Below, one piece after another: positions 34,256 through 45,639 of a stretch of DNA of 64,000 bases. Position 1 is the stretch's first letter, and each line of letters opens with the position of its first letter. Source of the stretch: Lycorma delicatula (taxonomy: Eukaryota; Arthropoda; Insecta; Hemiptera; Fulgoridae); assembly GCF_047948215.1 (NCBI RefSeq), contig NC_134460.1, forward strand, positions 15,807,501 through 15,871,500. The letters run 5' to 3'. Made by a program: the position numbers and the translations under genes. The notes beneath the pieces are model-generated. The model was given only the letters and a program-made list of their open reading frames with translations, made no database searches and had not been told where the DNA came from.

Positions 34256-35393
34256 CTAAAATTGTAACATAATAATTGCACTCAAGAAAATTATAATGTA
34301 GCAGAATTTTATATACTACTCCAGAGTTTTTTTTATTTTTTTTAATTTGTGTACTGGAGTCAGAGAAAAGTGAAAAATAATTACAGCGGTCCTAACTTTC
34401 CCTCTATCCCTTTAAAAATATCCCTTTCTTCGTTCCCTCTCCTTTATTTTTTTCTGTCTGCCTCTTCTGAAGTTACATCATATAAATGAGAGCTTTTATT
34501 CGTTCCGTAAAAAAAAGTGCCTTTTAATTTTATTTTCGTAAGTGTATGATACAGTGTAGAGTTTGTTTTTTTCATTTCAATTTACTTGTCGTACTTATAA
34601 ACAACACGGTTCTGTTTATCTGTTAAAAAGGACTTGACGACCGCTAACTTACTTAGTTATTTTATATTATTAACTTCGTCGATGTAACAACGTATGTCTC
34701 TAAAAATAAATTAATTTTTTTCTTAGGGTTATATTTCTTATACGTTGTATTAACTCGCCGTGTAAAAAAAAAAAATCTAGTCGCTTTGATAAATTTTCCA
34801 TACGATTTTGATTCCTAAAAGAAAATACTTTTCTACATTAGTAAAGTATTTTTTTAGAATGACAAATTATTACAAAACAAAACTCATCTGCCTGCTGTTC
34901 TTTTCCGAAAAATTTATTCACCGATTTTCACGGCACGATAAATAAAAGAAAACCTGAAAACTCATTTTAAATCTAGACCTTTCCGGTTTCTTTGAACATA
35001 AAAAACATGTTTATTTAATTTTACGACCGTATACCTGTAAAATTTTAATCGACACATTAATAAATATATATAACTTATAAAAAAATATATCTTAGTCTTC
35101 AAAATCGTTAATAAAAAACAAGATATTTTTATTTGCAATGAAATTCTCAATCTTAGAACTGGGTATTATAAATAAATTTTATTTATTATAAAGGATACTA
35201 TCTCTGTGTTAAGTATTAACATACGTATGTGTTTTTTTATTGATATCATTGAGGGAATGTTTCTTCGTATTATATTTATTTTACATACTCGCATTGAGGG
35301 TATACAGTCAAAACTAATGCCGTAAAAGTCTGTTAAATATTTATTACGCGTTATTTAATTACTAATATTTTGTATTTAAGGTATTTATTTTAA
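34256..35393. other. AT-rich non-coding stretch
   Basis: No recognised gene or repeat end. Confidence 0.5.
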
Positions 35394-35667
35394 TTTTTTT
35401 TTTTTTTTTTGGAAAAATATAGTTAAAAGAAGAGACAGTCTTATAGGCCACATACTAAGACATCTTGGAATAGTCGCTTTAATATTGGAAGGACAGGTAA
35501 AAGGAAAAAATTTTGTAGGCAGGCCACGTTTGGAATATGTAAAACAAATTGTTAGAGATGTAGAATGTAGGGGGTATACCGAAATGAAACGACTAGCACT
35601 AGATAGGGAATCTTGGAGAGTTGCATCAAACCAGTCAAATAACTGAAGACCAAACAAAAAAATTTTC
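35394..35667 (+). mobile_element. Short family A LINE 3' end, copy A5
   Basis: Only the last 245 bp or so of family A, from GGAAAAATATAG (35411) to the 3' end. It encodes the final 75 or so codons, and the stop is retained. It is oddly preceded by a 17-nt T-run (35394-35410). No clear TSD is visible because both flanks are A/T homopolymers. Confidence 0.8.
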
Positions 35668-36201
35668 ATTTTATTATTAGTTGATTTTATTTATTTATAA
35701 TAAGTGCCAAGGTTTTAATATTTTTATACCGTTAAACTATTCTATTTACTGAAATTTATATGGAATGAACAAAAAAAGAACTATGCTAATCGATTATCAA
35801 AAACATTTTAAAACAAGAAAACTCTTAAAAACCGTTCGCAAAAATGTTTACATAAAATCTAAAACTAGATATCTTTTACGACTAATAAATAATAATCATT
35901 CCCAATAATCTATGAAGAAGTAGTGTTAATATTAATTAATAAATAAATAAATAATAATTATAAAAGTAAAGAAGTAGTATTTTTAAAGGTATTTTTAGAT
36001 AGAGAATAAAAATACAAACTTTTATTTTTTTCAATGCCTGTAAAAAAGGCATTAAAAAAATGAAAAAAACCACCTGAAAAACTAAGCTACTGCTAACACA
36101 TTATCATACTTAAACAATTGTACACTTCAGTGTACAATTCATTGTATTGCATACTTAAACACTTTTCCAGCAGTTCTTATAGGGATTGTCTAAAACCGGC
36201 T

Positions 36202-36525
36202 AGCGGTTTTAGGCAAACCCATCGGCTTGGTCTAATGGTGAACGTGTATTCCCAAATCAGCTGATTTAGAAGTCGAGTTCCAACATTCAAGTCCTAGTAA
36301 AGTCAATTATTTTTACACGGATTTGAATACTAGATCGTGGATACCGGTGTTCTTTGGTGGTCGGGTTTCAATTAACCACACATCTCAGGAACGGTTGAAC
36401 TAAGACTGTCCAAGACTACACTTCATTTACACTCATACATATTATTCTCAATCGTCCTTTGAAGTATTATCTAAATGGTAATTACCGGAACCTAAACAGG
36501 AAAAAGAAAGAGCGGTTTTAGGCAA
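36202..36525 (+). mobile_element. tRNA-derived SINE with 15-bp TSD (SINE1)
   Basis: A 294-bp element (36217-36510) flanked by AGCGGTTTTAGGCAA at 36202-36216 and 36511-36525. Its head has a pol III A box-like GGCTTGGTCTAATGGTGAAC and a B box-like GAGTTCCAACATTCAAGTCC. A non-tRNA body follows, with a short A-rich tail GGAAAAAGAAAG. It would depend on a LINE for movement. The TSD is perfect, so the insertion is fairly recent. Confidence 0.9.
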
Positions 36526-37967
36526 TCCCAATCGAAAATGTAAAGTTAATTTTACGATAGAAGATGTTTCATCTCTTTTAGCTCAAAATATTATTCGATT
36601 TTTTTATCATCATCATCATCATAATCAGTGATATTTTAATTTTAACTACAAATAACTTTATTTTTTTCTGATATTCAAAGTATTTCAAAACAAAAATTCT
36701 TTGGAAGAAAATAAGTTTGAAAATTTAGGATAGAAAAAACATATTCATGAATTTCAGAAAATCTGAACTTATACGTACTCTTTATGTAGTTTCTCTGTCT
36801 TCTGTTCTCGAGACAAGAGTTTCTCGCTTTTACGTTTCATGCGGACAGCATTTTTAATACTGGTGGTATTTTTTGTAAAGCTTATCATATTTAAATAGAA
36901 ATAAGCTAATACGTAAAAAAAAAATAAAAAAATAATTTGTAAGTAAAATGGATAAAAAAATTACTAAAAAATAAAAAAAGATAATTTTTTCAATTCTTCT
37001 TTTTAAAATTGTATCTTTTGAAAGTCACCGGAAAGTTAAGGTTAGATAGTAATTTGATTTTTTTTTGCGTTGGCTTTAAAAATAACCATCATGACATCTT
37101 TAGTTTTTATTCTATTTTTTTTTTTTTTTTTTTTTTTATTTATTCGATTTTATTCTTTTTGGAATTAAAACTTCAATTTAGTTACGCTACAATAAAAACG
37201 TTCTATTGTTTCAAGTTGTCGGTCGATTGAGTTGAGAGTTCCAATTAATCGTTACTGACCAGAATGAACCCACGAGAATCCCTTACGATTTCGTCTATAC
37301 CAAAAGCACTGAAAGAAAAGATTGCTATTGTATTTCGGTTATTGTGTATTATATAAAAAGTAATAAATATAATTAAATATTTACTTGTATTCTTTAATAT
37401 AAGCGTCGTTATTAGCGCCCGGACAAAATATTATACTACAATTTAAGCAAACAACACGAAAACATAAAAACTTAGATAACAGTATAAAACGATTAAAACC
37501 CGCAATGTCCCAATGAAAAACATACTCGTTTTAAATAAAGCAAATAAATATCTCTTCTACTATAGAGACCTAAATTGCTTTAAATACATTTTATTTTTTA
37601 ATGTTTTATTTAATACTATTTGTAATAGTTTCTTTTCTATCATTTCGTTTTTCTCTGTTTACAGGTCTCCTTTACTCTAAGATCTCAGGCAAACGTTTAC
37701 CGATACTATGATTCAATTTTTGCGAACATCGGAATATTTAACAGTTTTGTAACGATGCCATTTATCAGTTTACAAATAATTTACTGGTTTAAATCCAATC
37801 ACCAGTATTGTTAAAAACCTGAATTAACATTATTACTAAGTAACATACAAATATCAAACAAAAATAGAATTATATTCTTTCTGGGCATTCGGCTAAAATA
37901 AAAAAATTACTTTGAACGGTGTTGCTAGCTTTAAAATCAAACACTTTTTACATTTTTCGATCGTCTA
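36526..37967. other. AT-rich non-coding stretch
   Basis: Contains a short (ATC)n tract near 36607-36626 and a T-run at about 37117-37137. No gene is recognised. Confidence 0.5.
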
Positions 37968-38994
37968 ATCATTATCATTATAGAATGATAGAAGAACAAT
38001 TGCTAACATGTACAGGAACCAAACAGCAACAGTAACAATTGAAGAACATAAGAAAGAAGCCGTAATAAGTAAGGGAGTCCGACAAGGATGTTCCGTATCT
38101 CCGTTACTTTTTAATCTTTACATGGAACTAGCAGTTAATGATGTTAAAGAACAATTTAGATTCGGAGTAACAGTACAAGGTGAAAAGATAAAGATGCTAC
38201 GATTTGCCGATGATATAGTAATTCTAGCCGAGAGTAAAAAGGATTTAGAAGAAACAATGAACGGCATAGATGAAGTCCTACGCAAGAACTATCGCATGAA
38301 AATAAACAAGAACAAAACAAAAGTAATGAAATGTAGTAGAAATAACAAAGATGGACCGCTGAATGTGAAAATAGGAGGAGAAAATATTATGGAGATAAAA
38401 GAATTTTGTTATTTGGGAAGTAGAATTACTAAAGATGGACGAAGCAGGAGCGATATAAAATGCCGAATAGCACAAGCTAAACGAGCCTTCAGTAAGAAAT
38501 ATAATTTGTTTACATCAAAAATTAATTTAAATGTCAGGAAATGATTTTTGAAAGTGTATGTTTGGAGTGTCGGTTTATACGGAAGTGAAACTTGGACAAT
38601 CGGAGTATCTGAGAAGAAAAGATTATAAGCTTTTGAAATGCGATGCTATAGGAGAACATTAAAAATCAGATGGGTGGATAAAGTGACAAATGAAGAGCTA
38701 TTGCGGCAAATAGATGAAGAAAGAAGCATTTGGAAAAATATAGTTAAAAGAAGAGACAGACTTATAGGCCACATACTAAGGCATCCTGGAATAGTCGCTT
38801 TAATATTGTAAGGACAGGTAGAAGGGAAGAATTGTGTAGGCAGGCCACGTTTGGAGTATGTAAAACAAATTGTTGTGGATGTAGGATGTAGAGGGTATAC
38901 TGAAATGAAACGACTAGCACTAGATAGGGAATCTTGGGGAGCTGCATCAAACCAGTCAAATGACTGAAGACAAACAAAAAAATCATTATCATTA
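37968..38994 (+). mobile_element. Family A LINE copy A6, with 13-bp TSD
   Basis: A 5'-truncated copy (37981-38981) flanked by ATCATTATCATTA at 37968-37980 and 38982-38994. It starts about 25 bp further 5' than A1 and ends with the family's 3' motif and a short A-rich tail. Confidence 0.93.
38008..38965 (+). pseudogene. Reverse transcriptase C-terminal part (LINE A6)
   Basis: From MYRNQTATVTIEE it holds VRQGCSVSPLLFN (motif B) and FADDIVILAES (motif C), followed by the family A thumb and tail. Stops occur at about 38543 (AGA to TGA), in KRL* near 38626 (TAA) and in the LILEGQ segment (TAA near 38808). Otherwise it aligns without indels to A1. Endonuclease and RT fingers were never inserted. 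Confidence 0.88.
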
Positions 38995-39600
38995 ATTATT
39001 AAACACCAGTGCACGTTACTGTGAAGGGTTCGCCACTGGTGTAATTTATATCTGAAAATTTTCTCTCAAAATTTTAATATCTACATTTTTACATCGATGG
39101 GTACTTTAATAAATGACTTAGAAATTAAATTTAATTTTAATGATATAATCATAAAAATATTCAACAATTTTTTAATAAAATTTTTATTAAATAGTCTGAG
39201 CTAAAATTCCTCGCTAACAGTATATAACATTTTTTTGTGCATTTAAACTAAATAGTTATAAAAACGTTTGAAAAACTGCAAAATTACATCATGTTATTTA
39301 TTAAAAATGAATTATTTAAAATTTTAATTCACACTTGTTTTTCTATATAAAGAACAGTTTAATGACAATATTTTATCAAGATATAAGAATTGTAAAAACA
39401 TTTCATTTACATTTTAAAAGTGTTTTATTTAAATGGTTTTATATTTTTAAGCATATTTTTTTATTTCTTTTTTCATAGCTTGTTTACAGTCTCATTAACG
39501 ATAATAGTCATTAGCGACTTAAATAAAAGTACGTGATCATAAATAATTAGACGATAATCACCAAAAAAACTGGAACAAGGCTAATAATTAAAACGTCACC
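38995..39600. other. AT-rich non-coding spacer
   Basis: Nothing recognised. Confidence 0.5.
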
Positions 39601-40740
39601 GCTAGACTATTTTCACTGCCCACACAGTATTCCCAAGTAAGAAACCCGCTAAACTGAGTACGTCATCCCGTTATCACAGAGAAACCGCAACAGTTTTTTG
39701 ATGCATTTCTTCCGGTTGAACAAACCTTTCACGTCTGAACCCAGATTTAGTTAACGACGAACAGCCCCGAACGTTGGGCGATGTACGAGTAAGTGGTTTA
39801 CGGACCGATTTACATTGCGCGTCTCACAGTTCTGCTGAGGAGAGCCAAGTAGATGGGCGCGAGTTAGCTTTGTGTGCCCAATCCTCACAAAGGATTGGGC
39901 ACACTCAATCCTTTGAGTGTGCCCAAAGGAGTTACGATGACTTAGTCTCTTCTGTTGATTGAGATAAAAGGTTTCTAGAACATGTTCTCCCGAATGCCAT
40001 GTAAGACGGTAGGAGGAATCAGCAGCCAGAACTTATTTCACTGAGTACGTCGGTTGAGACGGATTGTCTTCAAGAAGTCGCTCTCACACGTTTATTCTAA
40101 TCGGAAGAGATTAGTTGCCGCTGTTTGGGCAACCTCATCAGTCCGTTCGTTCCCGAGGATGCCGCAGTGGCCCGGGACCCGTACGAATACCGCTGTCTTC
40201 TCTACTCTTGAGAGGTTGTCCTAGATTATTTGAACGATCGGTTCAGATCGTCTGCAGTTCAAGCTCTCAAGTACACTCAAAAAGTCATTTATAATCGGGA
40301 AACTGCCATCGCTCCGGGTCTTAATCATTTTCATGACAGATTAAATCGCGTAGACCTCGCAAAGAACAAAGAAGAATAAGCACTAAGTTTATTATACCGT
40401 GTATATAATCTCGTTATCAGGGAGTATTATTGAACAGACCGAGTCGTCTGTATAAATGTGTTTGTACCCATTGTATTTCGTAGTCATCTCGCTATATCAG
40501 TCCCTAGCAGATCGATAATATGAGTCCCGTTTGCGTCTTATAGATGGTAAATAATCGATCATTAGAGTTGCGCGCAGCCAAGAAGCACCGCATCTTGTTT
40601 CCTTCCCGAGAATGTACGGAACAGACAGATCTAGTTCTTTGTTTTTGAAATCGAGCAAAACAATTTTTATTCCGTTTTGAGGACTTACATTCTCAAGGGA
40701 AAGCATTCGAGTAAAATTAATGTGGTGATAAATTCAAAAT
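39601..40740 (-). pseudogene. Decayed LINE RNase H region
   Basis: On the minus strand, across frames, RNase H landmarks appear in order. These are YTDDSV with LPDNEIIYTV (about 40440-40390), a core with SDGSFPIINDFLSVLES and EPIVQII (about 40300-40220), then TAVFVRVPGHCGILGNERTDEVAQTAAT (about 40195-40105; note VPGHCG..GNE..D). Upstream, 40497-40706 is an open 69-codon piece probably from the RT-RNase H connection. Stops and shifts are frequent. It differs from the I/Nimb-like copy at 31-34 kb, so it is a second RNase H-bearing LINE lineage. The RT core and the ends are not found. Confidence 0.65.
39872..39904. repeat. 14-bp perfect inverted repeat
   Basis: Arms GTGTGCCCAATCCT (39872-39885) and its complement (39891-39904) surround CACAA. 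A third, partial copy GTGTGCCCAA lies at 39918-39927. Confidence 0.85.
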
Positions 40741-42477
40741 TTTTTTTTTTTTAAATTGTTAAAAAAATATAAAGATACCACCATAATCCTAACTAAACAA
40801 AGTTGTAATTTTCTAGAGGTGAAAATGTTTGGCTAATTGTTTTTTTTTCAAGAAGTACTACAGTTAAGAGTATCAAAAAAATTAAGAATTTTACATTTTA
40901 AATGCATTGAGTAACTTATGATATGGATTTAAATCTTAAATAAATTTAAAAAAATAAATATTTAAAAAATTAAAAACGTTTTTTTGTTACCAGAGACTAT
41001 TTTGGGATGGGCAAAAGATATTTTTATTTGTTTAAAGACCTGTCGATGTAAAAATATGAATGCAAAAAACCCCAGTAATTCCTTTTATGAAGCAATATAT
41101 ATATTGCTTATTGCTTATTAGTACTTATTTTCATTGGTTCCAGAGTTATAACTCTGGAACCAGATGTATATATGCGTTTGGCGTAACTTATATAAAAAAG
41201 AAATATTTTCTAACCCCGTGACTTCGTTATTTTTTTTTTAATTTGTTAAAAGAACTCTTTCTCGTTTTGGGATTGGTAATTTTAAAAATTTCATTTAATT
41301 TTAGAAATAGGCGTGCACATCGTAATTCTCGAGTTAGAGAAAAAAAATTCAGGTTTTAATTTTTTAAAAATGTAGGAAATATTGTAGTTGGACAAAATAA
41401 ATAACTTTACCTTCAATAAAATATGAACTGTTTTATTCTATAATTTAACAGATACGAGTAAATATCTAGAGAATAAATGACTGACTAAATAGCAGGAGAA
41501 AATTGCTCTATATCGTATTAATTTTATCTATTTTTGGCATTTTGCATGATTAATTTTATGAATTAATTATCGATTCATAATTAATTAATTAATTAAAAGC
41601 GTGTAAAATAAAATATGTTTTTTTTTTTTTATTTCATGACTGACTGCATTTAATATAAAATTGCTCATTAAATACAGATTCACTAAAATTTATAACTAAA
41701 AAAAATGAATTGTGTAATAATAATCGTTCATTATTATTGTTGATATTATTTTTATTTATATTCTGAAAAATTTTTTTTTTTCTCGCGAGTTAAATATTTC
41801 TCAAATGAAAAATCGGAAACAATAACTGGAAGGATGAACAAAACGTTAATTGGGAAATATCTCAGCAGGATACAGAGCGAACAACAAAAACTGAACCACT
41901 ATAACAAACTAAACACAATTGGGGAATGTAATGTTTTACGAATGAAATTAAAACGTAAATTAAATGAAATTCTGTATTTACATTAGTAAAAGCTTATATT
42001 TATATTTACCGTATTACAAAGAATTTTACATACTCGTATTTCTACAAAAGATATTCGAAGTGAACGCACTGTATACATTATTATGATAAGGTGTTGTACG
42101 AATTAATATGTCCAGATAAACGAAACCGGTCTGGTCTCGCGTAAAATACAGTATAGGGTCTATCTTTTCATGGATATAGTTTTTGCAATAATTAAGACGT
42201 TTCAGTTTGCCTGTTTTCTTTAGTTGATACTCAATTGTTGTACGATGCGGTTTAAAATTTAAATTATTCAGAATCTTTATGCAAGATGTGTACTTTACAC
42301 TTTTTTGTGATAATTTACGTTTAGATCTTTAGGGTTTAAATTTACATTTAAAACCGACCACGTTTTACGCCATTTTTTTTAAATAAAATCATGGATGTTA
42401 CTCTTTACTGGTACATAGATTTTTCTGCTAATATTTGACGCATTTCTGTAGAGTATAGTGGAATCTTATGTGCGTTC
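40741..42477. other. AT-rich non-coding stretch with palindromes
   Basis: No gene recognised. The part near 41090-41220 shares, in reverse, the block TATAACTCTGRAACCAATGAAAATAAGTACT with repeat B, so it may be a distant relative or fragment. Confidence 0.45.
41091..41162. repeat. Two perfect palindromes in a repeat B-like segment
   Basis: An 18-bp palindrome AGCAATATATATATTGCT lies at 41091-41108. A 28-bp palindrome of two 14-bp arms (TGGTTCCAGAGTTA and its complement) lies at 41135-41162. Confidence 0.8.
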
Positions 42478-42645
42478 TCCATCCTCTAAAAGTGTAGTAA
42501 CGACTTGGCCTTTCTTCCAGAGGTCCCGCCCGGATTTAAATCTCGGTCAGGTACGGTATTTTTCATACGCTAGAAAATTCAGTTCCCACACTCCACGCCC
42601 AACTTTCATGCTTGTGTGGCGAAATCATCAAGCCAAAAAATAAAT
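42478..42645 (+). mobile_element. tRNA-derived SINE (SINE2)
   Basis: An A box-like AGTGTAGTAACGACTTGG is followed by GAGGTCCCGCCCGGATTTAA, which runs on into ATCTCGGTCAGG (decayed B box, tRNA 3' half). A body follows with TTTTTCATACGCTAGAAAAT and CATGCTTGTGTGGCGAAATC, then an A-rich tail. The same B box and body start recur in reverse at about 54108-54215. The exact ends and TSD are not resolved. Confidence 0.7.
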
Positions 42646-42730
42646 AAAATATTGGGATAATTAAAGTATATAATATCAGTTGACTTAGCCATTTAATCTG
42701 TTGTAGTGCCACAAATTATATTATATCATA

Positions 42731-44033
42731 GGGTGATTACAAATGATTCATCGGATTTTAAAAATCTGTATTTAAAAAAGTAGTATACATAAAATTATGA
42801 ACGATACATGAAAATAAACAGAAACTGTCCAAGTTTCAGGGTAGGTTTAAAGTGGTCGCCGGCAAGTAGCAGTACAAGCTCGGTTTCTACAATGGCGTCT
42901 ATGCAACAGAAAGCATTCTGTGTCTTAGAGTGTGAGAAATGTTTATCCGTTGTTACCGTGCAGCGTTTATTCCGGAGACGGTTTGAAAGAGAAAGAAGCC
43001 GGTTTTTGGTAGAAGGTAAAAGCACCGGACGCCCAAGCGTTTCGGATGAAACAGTGGAGAGAGTCAGCTAGTTTCGTTCGTAGCCCAAAGAAGTCAACTC
43101 GACGCGCTAGTAGTGAACTCGATAATCCGCAGCCGACTGTCTGGAAGATTTTGCGATCTCGATTACGACGGAAACCGTACCGTATAAAGTTATTTAAAAG
43201 TCGGACGACCAAATAATTTCAACAAACCTTACAAAATTTGTAATGACATGCAGGAAGCTTTGGAGAAAGACGATTTTGCTAACCGTCTGGTGTTTAATGA
43301 CAAGGCGACATTTCGCTTGAACGAAAAGGTGAATCGCCATAACGTCAGGTTATGGGGTACTGAACAACCTAATTCTGTAGAACGTGAACGTAATTCCCCA
43401 AAACTTAATGTTTTTGGCGCAATTTCTAAAAGAAAGGTGTATGGACCGTTTTTCTTCTCGGAGAATACCGTGATAGTTCATATCTCAATATGATGCAGTG
43501 TTTGTTATATCTCAATATGATTGTGGTTGTTTCCTCGATTGAAGGACGACGACTCCAATAATTATGTATTCAACAAGATGGGGCTCCGTCTCACTAGCAT
43601 GCCGAAGTACGAGACTTTCTAAACAAAGAACTCCCGCGCCGCTGGATCGGGAGATGTGCGTATGATGACTTAGCGCTCTTAAAGTGGCCTCCTAGATCTC
43701 CTGATTTCACGGTTAGTGATTTTTTTTTTTGGGATATGTTAAATACTGTATTTACGTGTCGCTACAGCCAACAACTTTGGTTGAGCTACAGGAAAGCATT
43801 ACAGCTGCATTTATGACCATCAATAGGAATATGTGAGCGCGTATATGTGGGCTGAACTGGACTACCGAATAGATGTGTCTAGTGTGACGAATGGAGATTA
43901 TACAGAACATTTCTGAAGATATGACTGAAACTTGGACAATTTCTCTTTATTCTCATGTATTATCCATAATTTTATGTGTATTACTTTTTTAAATACAGAT
44001 TTTTAAAATCCGATGAATCATTTGTAATCACCC
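42731..44033 (+). mobile_element. Mariner/Tc1-type element with 109-bp inverted ends (Mar3)
   Basis: A 1.30-kb element with unusually long terminal inverted repeats (42731-42839 and 43925-44033). Both begin GGGTGATTACAAATGATTCA and end at CCAAGTTTCAG, with only a few mismatches. A TA target duplication is not evident at the outermost bases. It encloses one broken transposase gene. Confidence 0.9.
42890..43917 (+). pseudogene. Mariner/Tc1-type transposase, broken (Mar3)
   Basis: The N-terminus (MASMQQKAFCVLE, VVTVQRLFRRRF) and the GKSTGRPSVSDETVERV linker fit the insect transposase group with a DUF4817-like DNA-binding start. After frameshifts, SPKKSTRRASSEL and PQPTVWKILRSRLRRKPYRI give the second helix-turn-helix. 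The catalytic part shows VFNDKATFRLNEKVNRHNVR (first Asp), an FNKMGLRLTSMPKYE-like stretch where QQDGAPPH is expected (near 43570, readable in another frame as QQDGAPSH), and RSPDFTVSDFFFWDM (near 43700). The end LDYRIDVSSVTNGDYTEHF is recognisable. A deletion after RRRF and several stops make it inactive. Confidence 0.8.
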
Positions 44034-44040
44034 GTGTTAT

Positions 44041-44041
<1 letters not shown>

Positions 44042-44092
<51 letters not shown>
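44042..44092. repeat. (TAT)n microsatellite forming a LINE tail
   Basis: Seventeen or so perfect trinucleotide units. On the minus strand it reads (TAA)n and directly follows the 3' end of the LINE at 44093-45466, so it is probably that element's tail. Confidence 0.85.
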
Positions 44093-45466
44093 GCTTTTAC
44101 GGCCAACATGAGACCACTTAAGTCAATTTTAGTTGGATCTTTTCTGAGAAAAGCGTGTTATTTTACTCTTTCGAGCTGCCCAGTATTTCTTCATCCGTTC
44201 AGATCTTGCTTTCTTTTCTTCATCCGTAAACACCCTCTTCGTTGTATTTTGTCGTTTGTCTGTCTTTTGTTTAAATCTAATGCTTTTATCTTTTAGCTTT
44301 GTAATTTTTCCAGTTTTATTCTGTAGGTCGGTCAGGGAAATTCCCAATTCTTTCATATCTTCTCTAATTTCTTTGATCCATCCTACTTCTAGCTTTTGGA
44401 ACCAGAGCTTTTCAATGATATTTCTTGACGGTCTTGTTTGCGGTGTCCTTATGAGATGACCGAAGAAAGAGATTCTTTTTTTCCGCATAGTATCAGTAAC
44501 AGGCTCTATTTCTCGATACACCACCTCATTTGGCACAATCCACCATCGGCCTTCTTTTTGGTGTTTTTTATCGATACACGTTCTGACAATTCTCCTCTCT
44601 ATTTTCAGAATTTTTTCAATTCGGTTTTTCTGAGTGATTTTGAAAAGGGTCTCGCTTCCGTAGGTGACTTCTGGCTGTACTACAGTTTTATAATGTTTAA
44701 GTTTTGTTTTAGCAGAAAGGCATTTCTTGTTATATGTTGACCGAGTTAATTTTTGGGATTTAATCATTTTATTTGTCCTGTTTTGCCATGTCACTTTTTC
44801 ATTTAAATTATAAGTTATTATTTCCCCTAGATATTTAAATCGTTTTACTATTTTAATTTTCTGATTGTTTACCGTAATGCGCTCTATTACCAGAGGATCT
44901 ATGGCCATTAGTTCAGTTTTTTCGAAAGAGATATGAAGCCCTATCTTTTGTGCTAGGTTTTGAAGGCTCATGATTTGTGTTTTGGCTTCTTGAATATTAT
45001 TTGCTAAAAGAGCGAGGTCATCTGCAAATCCTAGGCGATTTAGTGCGATGGAGTTTTTCTTAGTACCCATTTTTATATTTTTGGGATTTATTTCATACCA
45101 TTTTCTCATGACAAATTCAAGGGCGCAGTTAAAAAGGAGTAGTGAGAGGCCGTCTCCTTGCCTCAATCCAGTTTTTATGTAGAAGGGTTGAGAGAGTTCA
45201 CCTCTGAATTTCACTCTGGACTGGGTATCGGTTAAAGTTAATTTTATCATGTTTACGAGTTTAGGGTGAAGGCCCAGGTTTCTCAGAATATTCAGCATGG
45301 ATGGTCGGTGTATACAATCATAGGCCCTTTTCAAGTCGACGAAGGTGATTATTAGTTGTTTTTTCCGTCTTTTATATAAGTCCATCATAAGTTTTAGGGA
45401 TATTATTTGCTCCGGACAACCTCTCCATGGCCTAAATCCCCCTTGGATTTCAAGTTGGTCTTTGCA
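44093..45466 (-). mobile_element. 5'-truncated LINE with (TAA)n tail
   Basis: A minus-strand LINE fragment ending in the (TAA)n array at 44042-44092. On the 5' side it stops at 45466, next to a shorter (ATT)n run (45467-45484). This suggests the insertion used, or duplicated, an ATT-rich target. It lies 9 bp from the right end of Mar3. Confidence 0.8.
44129..45463 (-). pseudogene. Reverse transcriptase part with intact palm (TAA-tailed LINE)
   Basis: An uninterrupted frame of about 444 codons begins inside the RT domain (IQGGFRPWRGC). It has motif A TFVDLKRAYDCI, motif B LRQGDGLSLLLFN and motif C LGFADDLALLA, then FKYLGEII, VTYGSETL and FFGHLIRTP. The basic C-terminus ends in EKKARSERMKKYWAARKSK before the stop. 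It is a LINE family unrelated in detail to family A, though the YGSETL/GHLIR layout is similar. The endonuclease and RT fingers are missing, so it is not autonomous. The open frame suggests a rather young insertion. Clade not assigned. Confidence 0.85.
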
Positions 45467-45484
45467 TTATTATTATTATTATTA
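45467..45484. repeat. (ATT)n microsatellite
   Basis: A short ATT run at the 5' boundary of the TAA-tailed LINE. Confidence 0.9.
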
Positions 45485-45639
45485 CAACAATTATTTCTGT
45501 AATTATAGAAATTGTTTTCTTAATTTAGAAAATTATATAATAGCATCAATTAAGTAATTCAGTAATACTAGATCCGCATTTGTTTCTACTTCCTTATATC
45601 TTTCAATTTTAATATCACCTGTATAGGAATAAAATTACT

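Noticed and set aside
36601..36640. Short clustered repeats considered as a CRISPR-like array
   Set aside because: It is an (ATC)n microsatellite; the window is eukaryotic and has no spacer structure.
37009..37230. 73-codon frame rich in Phe
   Set aside because: Translation of a long T-run; low complexity.
43976..44296. 106-codon frame with a poly-Tyr stretch
   Set aside because: Product of the (TAT)n microsatellite and the antisense of a LINE.
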